A stretch of 9,773 bases of DNA, from positions 1 to 9,773 of the forward strand of contig JANTGL010000083.1 in NCBI GenBank assembly GCA_024762915.1. The letters run 5' to 3'. The position numbers were made by a program, and so were the translations under genes. The notes under the pieces were generated by a model. The model searched no databases. It was not told the origin of the DNA and worked only from the letters and a program-made list of their open reading frames with translations. This document shows positions 1 to 6,325 of the stretch, in pieces (positions within the stretch are counted from its first letter, which is position 1; each line of letters begins with the position of its first letter). The stretch comes from Bacteroidales bacterium. Lineage in GTDB: Bacteria > Bacteroidota > Bacteroidia > Bacteroidales > JAADGE01.

Positions 1-397
1 GCGGTGCATCCATTGTTGAAATGATTGATGTTGTTTTTCCCGTTAAGAATTTATCCCACTTAAGCATTTTTTCGGATTTTAAATATTGAAAAGCAAATCC
101 TGACATAAAGGTTTGTTCAATAAAAGCTTTTAACATTGCCGGCATTGAATACCACCAAATGGGGTATACCCAAACGATGTGATCGGCTTCTTTTATTGAT
201 TTACGTGCGTTTAAAATATCTTCGGATACTTCATAATCTTTAAATTCTGTTTGAAATGCCTCGAATTTAAGATCCTTCATGTTTATGATTTTTATTGTTG
301 CTCCGGAATTTTCAGCAGCATTTTTATAAGTTTCCGTAATTGCCGAACTGAAACTTTCATTTTTCGGATTTCCGTTAATAATTAAGATGTTTTTCAT
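1..397 (-). CDS. NAD(P)H dehydrogenase (quinone), flavodoxin-like fold (N-terminal part; gene cut by window edge)
   Basis: Reading back from the ATG at 397-395 gives 132 residues open to the window edge, so the C-terminal part lies outside. The protein starts MKNILIINGNPKNESFSSAI, a beta strand plus phosphate-binding loop typical of the flavodoxin_2 (KefF/MdaB/YwrO-like) family. Residues 75-93 carry VWVYPIWWYSMPAMLKAFIE, the family's strongly conserved flavin-contacting segment (compare WPLWWxSMPAxLKG). Family members are cytosolic FMN or FAD enzymes that reduce quinones or other electrophiles with two electrons from NAD(P)H; the exact substrate cannot be read here. It is the third gene of a minus-strand operon, 10 nt after the hydrolase stop. 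A putative TetR operator at 413-430 sits just upstream of its start, so it is the likely main target of the repressor. No clear Shine-Dalgarno is visible. Confidence 0.9.
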   Translation of the reverse strand, partial: MKNILIINGNPKNESFSSAITETYKNAAENSGATIKIINMKDLKFEAFQTEFKDYEVSEDILNARKSIKEADHIVWVYPIWWYSMPAMLKAFIEQTFMSGFAFQYLKSEKMLKWDKFLTGKTTSIISTMDAP

Positions 398-407
398 TAG
401 TATTTGT

Positions 408-1211
408 TTATATAAATGAATACTCACTCATTAATGAATAAAAAAAATATATTTTTGAGTTAAATGTTTCCCCTCTTTTAATAATGTATATGTTTTTATT
501 GTTTAATTTAACTGTTTCTGATATTGGTTCATTATAGTGACTGAAAGTTCCGTAATGTACCGGTAAAATAATTTTCGGTTTTATTATTTTTACAAATTTT
601 TTAAGCATTTGTACTGTCATTGTTAAAGTACCGAAAATTGTTCCTTTTGATGCGCCGCCTACATTCGGTATAAAAATATCCGCTTTTCTGTTAAATAAGG
701 CTTTTGCAACTTTCTGTTTATAAACCGTATCTCCGGAAACATAAATTTCAAGCTTTTTATTATTTTTAATTATTGTCAACCAATATCCGTTTACGCCTCC
801 TGCAGCAAGTGCACTTATAGGTATTATACCGTGAACAGCCGGAATTGCCTCAATTGTTATTACAAAATCTTTTATATTTAATTTTGTTTTTTGATTATGA
901 TTTAATATCTTGATATTGTAATTTATTAACTTTTTTTTCAGATTTTTGTGAATAATCAATTTGCTTTCTTTATTAATAACATTTAATCCTTCTTTATCAA
1001 GGTGATCTTCATGATTGTGTGTCAGCAACCAGAAATCAATATTTTTAAAATCTTGTTTTTCAAATTTTGCTTCTTCAATACGTGTTGATTTAAACCAAAA
1101 AAAATCTTGTACACTTCCTTGCTCACAAAGAACCGGATCACATGCAAATTTTAAATCATCAATTTGCATTATCCATGTTGCTCCGCCGATTGGTTTAAAT
1201 TTTATTTCCAT
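408..1211 (-). CDS. MBL-fold metal-dependent hydrolase, UlaG-like
   Basis: A 267-residue protein with the full metallo-beta-lactamase metal-ligand set. These are THNHEDH at 64-70 (H65, H67, D69, H70), H127 in IPAVHG, D161 in SGDT and H219 in LPVHYGTF. The early GG-ATW segment (9-13) and the DPVL segment (25-28) fit the beta-lactamase superfamily_2/UlaG-like branch, a cytosolic group covering lactonases, phosphodiesterases and many members of unknown substrate. No substrate can be assigned. The start ATG lies 13 nt after the tetR stop, which implies co-transcription. The recognisable fold ends near residue 250 (RGETF). The last 17 residues (NSKIY...MSEYSFI) look like a translated regulatory region, because the DNA encoding MSEYSFI is the second copy of the palindrome found at the tetR promoter. 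A shorter ancestral C-terminus later extended into the operator is possible. Confidence 0.88.
   Translation of the reverse strand: MEIKFKPIGGATWIMQIDDLKFACDPVLCEQGSVQDFFWFKSTRIEEAKFEKQDFKNIDFWLLTHNHEDHLDKEGLNVINKESKLIIHKNLKKKLINYNIKILNHNQKTKLNIKDFVITIEAIPAVHGIIPISALAAGGVNGYWLTIIKNNKKLEIYVSGDTVYKQKVAKALFNRKADIFIPNVGGASKGTIFGTLTMTVQMLKKFVKIIKPKIILPVHYGTFSHYNEPISETVKLNNKNIYIIKRGETFNSKIYFFYSLMSEYSFI
413..430 (-). promoter_or_regulatory. Putative TetR operator, internal site upstream of the quinone reductase
   Basis: The plus-strand sequence TAAATGAATACTCACTCA is an imperfect palindrome (6 of 9 half-site positions) matching the site at 1809-1826 in 16 of 18 bases. Both resemble the TGAATGA-n4-TCATTCA type operator known for several TetR-family repressors such as Bacillus FadR. 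It overlaps the last codons of the hydrolase gene and ends 15 nt upstream of the reductase ATG. An adjoining palindrome (ACTCATTAATGAAT, 425-438) extends the symmetric region. A weak -7-like TATATTTT (444-451, minus strand) would place a transcript start just before the site, but this promoter is uncertain. Binding is inferred. Confidence 0.6.
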
Positions 1212-1224
1212 AAATTCTCGCTTT

Positions 1225-1803
1225 CTATTTTAAAGCATTTAAACACATGTCAACCATATTTTCTATATCCGAAGAACTGATCGGTTTATCCGAAATGATT
1301 TTCTTTCGTCTCATTTCCAACATTTTTACAGGCATCCCGAATGTTATTGTCAAAACATCTTCAATGCTTCTTTTATTACTTATTTCTCCGGTTTGAATTC
1401 CTTTTGCCCATAATTGTTGTCCGATTTTTACAAAATTATTTTTGATAATTTCAGGAAAATCAAAATTATGATCGTGATCCATAATAAATATAAATGCTGT
1501 AATTTCAGGTGTCTCGGCAGATGTGTCAGCTAAAAATTGAAAACTTTGTTTTAAAATTTCTGATATTTTATCTTCACTTTCAATCAAATTAAAGATTAAA
1601 GTATGAAAATAACCCATCGTTTCCTTAAATAATTCTACAACTAATTCATTTTTATTGGCATAATGTCTATATAAATAACCGTCAGAAACGCCTGCTTGCT
1701 TTGCAATATAGGAAATTGTTGCTCCGTGATACCCTTTCTCGACAATTGCTTTTAATGCAACTGTTTTTACTTCGTATAATTTATTTAAATCTGTTTCTCT
1801 CAT
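1225..1803 (-). CDS. TetR/AcrR family transcriptional repressor
   Basis: A 192-residue protein from the ATG at 1803-1801, a typical TetR length. The N-terminal DNA-binding domain covers roughly residues 10-55, with the helix-turn-helix TISYIAKQAGVSDGYLYRHY (about residues 28-47), the classic TetR signature. The remainder is the variable helical ligand-binding and dimerisation domain, and the ligand cannot be predicted. An in-frame GTG 24 nt further upstream (1827) would add MNEYSFIK, but it overlaps the operator and the -7 box and would leave essentially no leader, so the inner ATG is preferred. It is first in an operon with the hydrolase (13 nt gap) and the quinone reductase. The palindrome directly upstream of its start implies autorepression. 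Confidence 0.92.
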   Translation of the reverse strand: MRETDLNKLYEVKTVALKAIVEKGYHGATISYIAKQAGVSDGYLYRHYANKNELVVELFKETMGYFHTLIFNLIESEDKISEILKQSFQFLADTSAETPEITAFIFIMDHDHNFDFPEIIKNNFVKIGQQLWAKGIQTGEISNKRSIEDVLTITFGMPVKMLEMRRKKIISDKPISSSDIENMVDMCLNALK

Positions 1804-1808
1804 TTTAA

Positions 1809-1826
1809 TAAATGAATATTCATTCA
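1809..1826 (-). promoter_or_regulatory. Putative TetR operator at the tetR promoter
   Basis: TAAATGAATATTCATTCA is a near-perfect palindrome (8 of 9 half-site positions). It starts 5 bp upstream of the preferred tetR ATG and abuts the -7 element at 1827-1834, so it covers the expected transcription start. A bound dimer would block initiation, the standard autoregulatory layout of TetR-family genes. The closely matching second copy at 413-430 in the same operon supports a real operator. Effects on the divergent lipoprotein promoter are possible, because the site lies about 34-50 bp upstream of that promoter's -7 box. Confidence 0.75.
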
Positions 1827-1834
1827 CAAAAGTA
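1827..1834 (-). promoter_or_regulatory. Bacteroidota -7 promoter element of the tetR operon
   Basis: The minus strand reads TACTTTTG, a perfect match to the Bacteroidota sigma-A -7 consensus TAnnTTTG, 23 nt upstream of the preferred tetR ATG. The -33 region about 19 bp further upstream is only TTT within a T-run rather than TTG, so that half is weak. The operator palindrome begins at the next base downstream. Confidence 0.6.
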
Positions 1835-1859
1835 GAGTATTATTTTTAATAAAAAAAAT

Positions 1860-1867
1860 TATCTTTG
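1860..1867 (+). promoter_or_regulatory. Bacteroidota -7 promoter element of the lipoprotein/glycosylation operon
   Basis: TATCTTTG matches TAnnTTTG perfectly, 46 nt upstream of the lipoprotein ATG at 1914. No convincing -33 TTG is present at the usual distance. It is divergent from the tetR promoter, whose -7 box lies 25 bp away, so the two promoters share one short intergenic region. Confidence 0.55.
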
Positions 1868-1913
1868 TAAAAATATATTATTTTTTTATTTAAACCTTTT
1901 TAAATATCTTATT

Positions 1914-2642
1914 ATGAGAAAAATATATAAATTATCCGGTTTGTTTTTTTTCCTGATTATTTCTTATTTCTTTTTGAACAGTTGCAATAATTCATTGTTC
2001 GGAATAAAAGGATCGGGAGATATAATTAAAAAAGAAATCAATTTACAAGCGTTTACTAAAATTGAACAGGCGATTGATGCAGATGTTGTAATAAGTAAAG
2101 GCGATGTTCAGAAAATTGAAATTGAAGGACAAGAAAATATTATTGATAATATCATAACTGATGTTAAGTCCGGAGAATGGATAATAGATTTTGATAAAAA
2201 AATCAGCACACATAAAACATTAACGGTTTTTATTACAATTCCGACTTTTGAAAAAGTTATTCTGACAGGTTCCGGAAATATCTACTCGGATGATACTTTT
2301 GATATAAATAATTTAAACCTTGCAATTTCCGGAAGCGGAGATATTGATTTTTTCATTAATTCAGAAGATATTAATATTTCAATTTCCGGCTCGGGTAATA
2401 TTTATTTGGAAGGCGGAACGATAGATCAAAATGTTTCAATTTCCGGATCGGGAAATTATACTGCATTTAACTTTTTCAGTAAAAAATCAGAAATAGATAT
2501 TTCTGGTTCGGGAAATTGTGAAGTATATGCTCAAGATGATTTATTTGTAACAATTAGCGGAAGCGGCAATGTATATTATAAAGGCAGTCCTTCAATAAAT
2601 TCAATGATTTCGGGTTCGGGTAAAATAATAAATTCAAATTAA
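1914..2642 (+). CDS. GIN-domain (DUF2807) lipoprotein
   Basis: A 242-residue protein beginning with a basic end, a hydrophobic stretch (residues 7-21) and a lipobox LNSC whose Cys24 would be lipidated. It is therefore predicted to be an exported lipoprotein, in the periplasm or at the outer membrane. The mature part follows the DUF2807/putative auto-transporter adhesin head GIN domain pattern: GSGDIIKKEINLQAFTKIEQ near the start, then DADVVISKGD...IEIEGQENI, then repeated SGSG(N/D) turns every 18-21 residues from 119 to 236. This spacing suggests a right-handed beta-helix or stacked beta-sheet with one turn per repeat. The family is widespread in Bacteroidota and its biochemical role is not firmly known. 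It is first in a plus-strand run, with only 5 nt before the phosphatase-like gene. Confidence 0.9.
   Translation: MRKIYKLSGLFFFLIISYFFLNSCNNSLFGIKGSGDIIKKEINLQAFTKIEQAIDADVVISKGDVQKIEIEGQENIIDNIITDVKSGEWIIDFDKKISTHKTLTVFITIPTFEKVILTGSGNIYSDDTFDINNLNLAISGSGDIDFFINSEDINISISGSGNIYLEGGTIDQNVSISGSGNYTAFNFFSKKSEIDISGSGNCEVYAQDDLFVTISGSGNVYYKGSPSINSMISGSGKIINSN
2268..2621 (+). repeat. Degenerate SGSG-encoding repeat within the GIN-domain gene
   Basis: Seven GSG turns at residues 119, 140, 159, 178, 198, 216 and 234 give spacings of 21, 19, 19, 20, 18 and 18 residues. At DNA level they recur as variants of ATTTCCGG(A/C/T)(A/T)(G/C)(C/G)GG. Bases differ between copies (tccgga, tctggt, agcgga, tcgggt) while the amino acids stay the same, pointing to protein-level selection on an old repeat rather than recent duplication. 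An eighth GSG at residue 33 stands apart. Confidence 0.8.
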
Positions 2643-2647
2643 AATTT

Positions 2648-3064
2648 GTGAAAATATTATTTGTTTGTACAGGTAATTCGTGCAGAAGTCAAATGGCTGA
2701 GGGAATTTTAAAATCATTTGATGAAAATTTGCAAGTTTTTTCTGCCGGAATAAAACCGGAGAAAGAAATTACTTCTTATACAATTGAAGTATTGAAAGAA
2801 GCCGGATTTGATATTTCGGGGCAATTTCCCAAGGATATAAAATTATTTGAAGGAAAAGAATTCGATTATTTGATTACGCTTTCAGAGACTGCAAAAGTAT
2901 ATTGTGAAAAATTTTCTGATAAAGTGAATAATATTTTACATTTTGAGATTGATGACCCGTTTGAAGAAGAAGGAAGTATTGAAGAAATCTTCCAAAAATA
3001 CAGAAAATCACGAGATGATATTTATAATAAATTGATTTCCGTAAATTTTAATCCTGTAATTTGA
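2648..3064 (+). CDS. Low-molecular-weight phosphatase / ArsC-like protein, one relay Cys missing
   Basis: A 138-residue protein from a GTG start 5 nt after the lipoprotein stop. The N-terminal P-loop VCTGNSCRSQMAEG (6-19) holds nucleophile C7 and R13 of CX5R, and matches thioredoxin-coupled arsenate reductases (plasmid pI258 ArsC type) more closely than classical tyrosine phosphatases, which end in RSP. A DP pair at 103-104 fits the general-acid loop. In ArsC the reaction uses Cys10, Cys82 and Cys89. Aligned without gaps through this region, the equivalents here are C7, S79 (LITLSETA) and C86, so the middle cysteine is replaced by serine. Normal disulfide-relay arsenate reduction is therefore doubtful, and phosphatase activity or reduction coupled to another thiol is more likely. 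No other ars gene is nearby; it sits between a surface lipoprotein and glycosyltransferases. Confidence 0.85.
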   Translation: MKILFVCTGNSCRSQMAEGILKSFDENLQVFSAGIKPEKEITSYTIEVLKEAGFDISGQFPKDIKLFEGKEFDYLITLSETAKVYCEKFSDKVNNILHFEIDDPFEEEGSIEEIFQKYRKSRDDIYNKLISVNFNPVI

Positions 3065-3091
3065 TATATTAATAAAACACTAACAGAAAGA

Positions 3092-4501
3092 ATGAATAAA
3101 ACTTCGATAACTAATCTTACACCTTATCTGTTGTTTTTTGCATTGTTTACGGGAATAATTGCACCTTCATTATTTTCAGACGGTATGTTTACCGACGGTA
3201 CAATGTATGCTTCAATAGCGCGAAATTTAGCCGAAGGTAACGAATCGTTTTGGCATCTACATTTTTCAGGTTTTGAAATGGCAAATTTTTATGCACATCC
3301 GCCTTTGGTTTTTTTTCTGACTTCAATCGGGTATAAATTATTTGGTGACAGCATGATTGTAGAACGAATTTATTCTTTTTCTGCTGCTGTCTTCACCGGA
3401 ATTTTAATTGCTTTGATTACAAATACAGTTGCAAAAGAAAATAAAAAAACAATTTCTGTTACGGCCTTGTTTATTTGGTTGGCTTTTCCTTTGGTTCTTT
3501 GGTCATATTCGAATAATATGCTTGAAAATACACTTGCAGTATTTGTATTATTGTCAATATTTTTTATTATCAAAAGTTTTAATAAAAACAGATTTGTAAT
3601 GTTGTTTTTTGCCGGTTTGTCAATATTTGCAGCTTTTATGAGCAAAGGATTTCCTGCATTATTTGTTTGGTCAGTATTTTTCTTTTATTGGTTGATTTTT
3701 CGAAAAATATCTTTTGAAAGAATGTTAACAGACAGTTTTTTGTTAGTTTTCTTTTCAATTGTTCCTTTTTTTACAATGGTTTTTATATCAAAAGATGCTT
3801 TTAATTATTTTACTGTTTATTTTAGCGAACAAGTATTAAGTAGTTTTGAAGGGACAAATATTGCAGGCAACAGATTTTTAATTTTGAACGGCTTGTTAAT
3901 TGAATTGATTATTCCTGTTGGTGTGATTAGTTTATTATCTTTAATTTCAAAATACAAAAAACGTAAGATAAAATTTCAAAAACAAAATCTTCAAAACGCT
4001 TTGTTATTTTTTCTTATTGCGCTGTCCGGAATTTTACCTTTAATTTTAAGCCATAAACAACGTAATTTTTATATTGTTCAGGCACTTCCTTTTTTAGCAA
4101 TTGCTTTTTCATTCATAATTTTTGATATGATGAACACGTTTTCGAAAATTTATGACTTTTTTAAAAGAAAAATTTTTAAACCACTTTCTGTTATTTTATT
4201 TGCTATTAGTTTGTTAATGATTTTTATATTTGCCGGCAAGACAGGCCGAGATAAAGATAAATTACATGATATTTATGTGATTTCCGATTTTCTTCCTGAA
4301 AATACAAATGTTAAATTAAGTAAAAGTTTGCATTCTGATTGGTCTTTATATGCTTATGCAGAACGGTACGGAAAATTAACCGTTTCTGACAGAATTGAGG
4401 CAAATTATTATCTGACGGAAAAGAAATTATTTTGTGATACAGCGTTTCAAAAAATAAATTTAGATTTAAAAAAATATACACTTTTTCAGAAAAAACAGTG
4501 A
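3092..4501 (+). CDS. Membrane glycosyltransferase, GT39/ArnT-like (PMT_2 type)
   Basis: A 469-residue, strongly hydrophobic protein with about eleven predicted membrane segments judged by eye (first at about 11-28, last at about 368-385). The first large loop carries acidic residues D30 and D35, the run TMYASIARNLAEG, HPPL (69-72) and ER (91-92). This is the layout of GT39-type enzymes (ArnT, protein O-mannosyltransferases, PMT_2), where loop-1 acidic residues are catalytic. Such enzymes take a sugar from a polyprenyl-phosphate donor and transfer it, on the periplasmic side, to lipid A, glycan or protein. A periplasmic C-terminal tail (about 386-469) follows. The acceptor cannot be told from sequence. 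The gene overlaps the GT2 gene by 4 nt and is two genes upstream of a polyprenyl-phosphate hexose synthase that could make its donor. Confidence 0.85.
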   Translation: MNKTSITNLTPYLLFFALFTGIIAPSLFSDGMFTDGTMYASIARNLAEGNESFWHLHFSGFEMANFYAHPPLVFFLTSIGYKLFGDSMIVERIYSFSAAVFTGILIALITNTVAKENKKTISVTALFIWLAFPLVLWSYSNNMLENTLAVFVLLSIFFIIKSFNKNRFVMLFFAGLSIFAAFMSKGFPALFVWSVFFFYWLIFRKISFERMLTDSFLLVFFSIVPFFTMVFISKDAFNYFTVYFSEQVLSSFEGTNIAGNRFLILNGLLIELIIPVGVISLLSLISKYKKRKIKFQKQNLQNALLFFLIALSGILPLILSHKQRNFYIVQALPFLAIAFSFIIFDMMNTFSKIYDFFKRKIFKPLSVILFAISLLMIFIFAGKTGRDKDKLHDIYVISDFLPENTNVKLSKSLHSDWSLYAYAERYGKLTVSDRIEANYYLTEKKLFCDTAFQKINLDLKKYTLFQKKQ

Positions 4502-5526
4502 AAGAATATACCATAAAAACAGCCATTGTTATTTTAAATTGGAACGGGAAAAAAATTTTGGAACAATTTTTACCGTCTGTAATTAAATATTCAAAAAATG
4601 ATGATACTGAGGTAATTGTAGCCGATAACGGTTCAACGGATTATTCGGTTTCTTTTTTAAAAGAAAAGTTTCCGGAAATAGAATTAATTTTATTTGATAA
4701 AAACTACGGTTTTACGGGAGGCTATAATAAAGCTTTACAACAAATTAATGCAGAGTATTTTGTATTGTTAAATTCCGATGTTGAAGTAACGAAAAATTGG
4801 CTTAATCCGATTATTAACATATTGGATGCAGATAAAACAATTGTAGCGGCAATGCCTAAAATTTTAGCTTATAATAATAAAAACCAATTTGAATATGCCG
4901 GAGCATCGGGCGGGTTTATTGATAAATTCGGTTATCCGTTTTGCAGAGGCAGAATTTTGGACAAAATTGAAGAGGATAGGGGACAATATAATGATGTAAA
5001 AGATATTTTTTGGGCAAGCGGTGCGGCAATGTTTGTCAGAGCGGATTTATACAAACATTTTGGAGGTTTGGATGATGACTTTTTTGCCCATATGGAAGAA
5101 ATTGATTTGTGCTGGCGTATGAAAAATGCCGGATACAGAATTGTTGTCGTTCCTGAAAGTGTTGTGTACCATGTCGGAGGAGGAACTTTGCCGAATAATA
5201 ATCCGCAAAAGGTTTTCCTTAATCACAGAAATAATTTGTTTTTATTGCTGAAAAATTTACCGAAACAAAAATTAATTCCGTTAATTTTCTCCCGATTAAT
5301 TCTTGACGGTTTATCCGGAATTTTATATCTTGTGAGTTTAAAATTCGGTTTCTTTTTTGCTCTTATAAAAGCTCATTTCAACTTTTACGGCAATATTTCT
5401 AAAATGATTAAAAAAAGGAATACACAAAATGTTAGTGAAGGAAACCAAAATGAGATTTATCAAAAAAGTATTGTATTTTCTTATTTTTTGAGAAAAAAAG
5501 ATACTTTTGACAAGTTAAAATCTTAA
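4498..5526 (+). CDS. GT2 family glycosyltransferase (rhamnosyltransferase-like)
   Basis: A 342-residue protein with a GT-A fold. The N-terminal strand is TAIVILNWNG (8-17); DNGSTD (43-48) binds the nucleotide; NYGFTGGYNKAL (69-80) is typical of WbbL/WsaE-like enzymes. NSD (92-94) is the metal-binding DXD position, and EEIDLCWR (200-207) is the conserved catalytic/acceptor ED-W-R motif. Members transfer sugars such as rhamnose from nucleotide donors to lipid-linked glycans at the cytoplasmic face of the membrane. The hydrophobic segment at about 265-295 suggests membrane association. The GTG start is embedded in the GT39 gene's end (GTGA overlap), which implies translational coupling and fixes the start. 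The sugar and acceptor are unknown. Confidence 0.9.
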   Translation: MKEYTIKTAIVILNWNGKKILEQFLPSVIKYSKNDDTEVIVADNGSTDYSVSFLKEKFPEIELILFDKNYGFTGGYNKALQQINAEYFVLLNSDVEVTKNWLNPIINILDADKTIVAAMPKILAYNNKNQFEYAGASGGFIDKFGYPFCRGRILDKIEEDRGQYNDVKDIFWASGAAMFVRADLYKHFGGLDDDFFAHMEEIDLCWRMKNAGYRIVVVPESVVYHVGGGTLPNNNPQKVFLNHRNNLFLLLKNLPKQKLIPLIFSRLILDGLSGILYLVSLKFGFFFALIKAHFNFYGNISKMIKKRNTQNVSEGNQNEIYQKSIVFSYFLRKKDTFDKLKS

Positions 5527-5544
5527 AACCTAAAAACAATTATT

Positions 5545-6288
5545 GTGTCTGACAGCATTGTAATTATACCGACTTATAACGAAAAAGAGAATATAGAAAA
5601 CATCATTCGCAAAGTGTTTTCTTTTGATAAAGAGTTTCATATTTTAATTGTTGACGACGGTTCGCCTGACGGAACGGCAGATATTGTAAAACGATTACAA
5701 AAAGATTTTTCCGATAAACTTTTTATAATTGAAAGAGAAGGTAAACTCGGTTTGGGAACGGCTTATATTACGGCATTTCATTGGGCAATTGAAAAAAAAT
5801 ATGATTTTATTTTTGAAATGGATGCCGATTTTTCTCACCCGCCGCATGATTTATTAAACTTATACGATGCTTGTAAAAATCAAGGTTTTGATCTTGCCGT
5901 AGGTTCGAGATATGTGAAGGGAATAAGTGTTGTGAATTGGCCTTTAGGCAGAATTTTAATGTCTTATTATGCCTCAACCTATGTAAGGACTGTTCTCGGA
6001 ATGACGATTAAGGATACAACGGCAGGATTTGTTTGCTACCGGAGAGAAGTGTTGGAAAATATAGGAATCGATAATATTCGAATGAAAGGATACGGTTTTC
6101 AAATTGAAATGAAATATCGGGCTTATAAGTGCAACTATAAAATTAAAGAAGTTCCTATTATTTTTACGGACAGAACGGAAGGTAATTCAAAAATGAGCGG
6201 CGGAATTTTCAGTGAAGCTTTTTGGGGTGTTCTTAAACTTCGTTTTAATTCTTCTAAAATAAAAAAAGATTGTCTGAAAAATAAATAA
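5545..6288 (+). CDS. Polyprenyl-phosphate hexose (dolichol-phosphate mannose-like) synthase
   Basis: A 247-residue GT2 enzyme of the DPM1 type, from a GTG start 18 nt after the previous stop. Motifs run in order: IPTYNEKENI (8-17), VDDGSPDGT (36-44), the metal-binding DADFSHPP (93-100), VGSRYVKG (119-126), DTTAGF (157-162) and DRTEGNSKMS (209-218). These match polyprenol monophosphomannose synthases, which move mannose (or a related hexose) from a nucleotide sugar to a polyprenyl phosphate on the cytoplasmic leaflet. There is no C-terminal membrane domain, so it resembles the short soluble/peripheral class as in DPM1 and differs from the longer GtrB-like class. It probably supplies donor to the GT39 enzyme. 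The final codons form one arm of the terminator stem at 6266-6301. Confidence 0.92.
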   Translation: MSDSIVIIPTYNEKENIENIIRKVFSFDKEFHILIVDDGSPDGTADIVKRLQKDFSDKLFIIEREGKLGLGTAYITAFHWAIEKKYDFIFEMDADFSHPPHDLLNLYDACKNQGFDLAVGSRYVKGISVVNWPLGRILMSYYASTYVRTVLGMTIKDTTAGFVCYRREVLENIGIDNIRMKGYGFQIEMKYRAYKCNYKIKEVPIIFTDRTEGNSKMSGGIFSEAFWGVLKLRFNSSKIKKDCLKNK

Positions 6289-6301
6289 CTCAGACAATCT
6301 T
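6261..6301 (-). terminator. Intrinsic terminator of the malic enzyme gene, overlapping the convergent gene's 3' end
   Basis: A perfect 12-bp inverted repeat, AAGATTGTCTGA (6266-6277) with TCAGACAATCTT (6290-6301), encloses a 12-nt loop. On the minus strand the stem is followed by a T-run (rc of 6261-6267) and lies 24 nt beyond the malic enzyme stop, a canonical terminator. On the plus strand the tail is TAATAAAACT, so termination of the glycosylation operon is probably weaker, although the stem forms in either transcript. The left arm and loop include the last codons and the stop of the polyprenyl-phosphate hexose synthase. Confidence 0.85.
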
Positions 6302-6325
6302 AATAAAACTAAACTAAAACATTTT

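Noticed and set aside
1804..1827. Upstream GTG start for the TetR gene adding MNEYSFIK
   Set aside because: The added codons are the operator itself and the GTG overlaps the -7 element, leaving essentially no leader; the ATG at 1803 gives a normal TetR N-terminus.
3058..3064. TAATTTG as an internal promoter before the GT39 gene
   Set aside because: The spacing between TA and TTTG is one base short of TAnnTTTG and there is no -33 element; it is also within the coding end of the phosphatase-like gene.
2648..3064. Arsenic-resistance operon
   Set aside because: No arsB/acr3, arsR or other ars gene is near, and the protein lacks one cysteine of the known relay.
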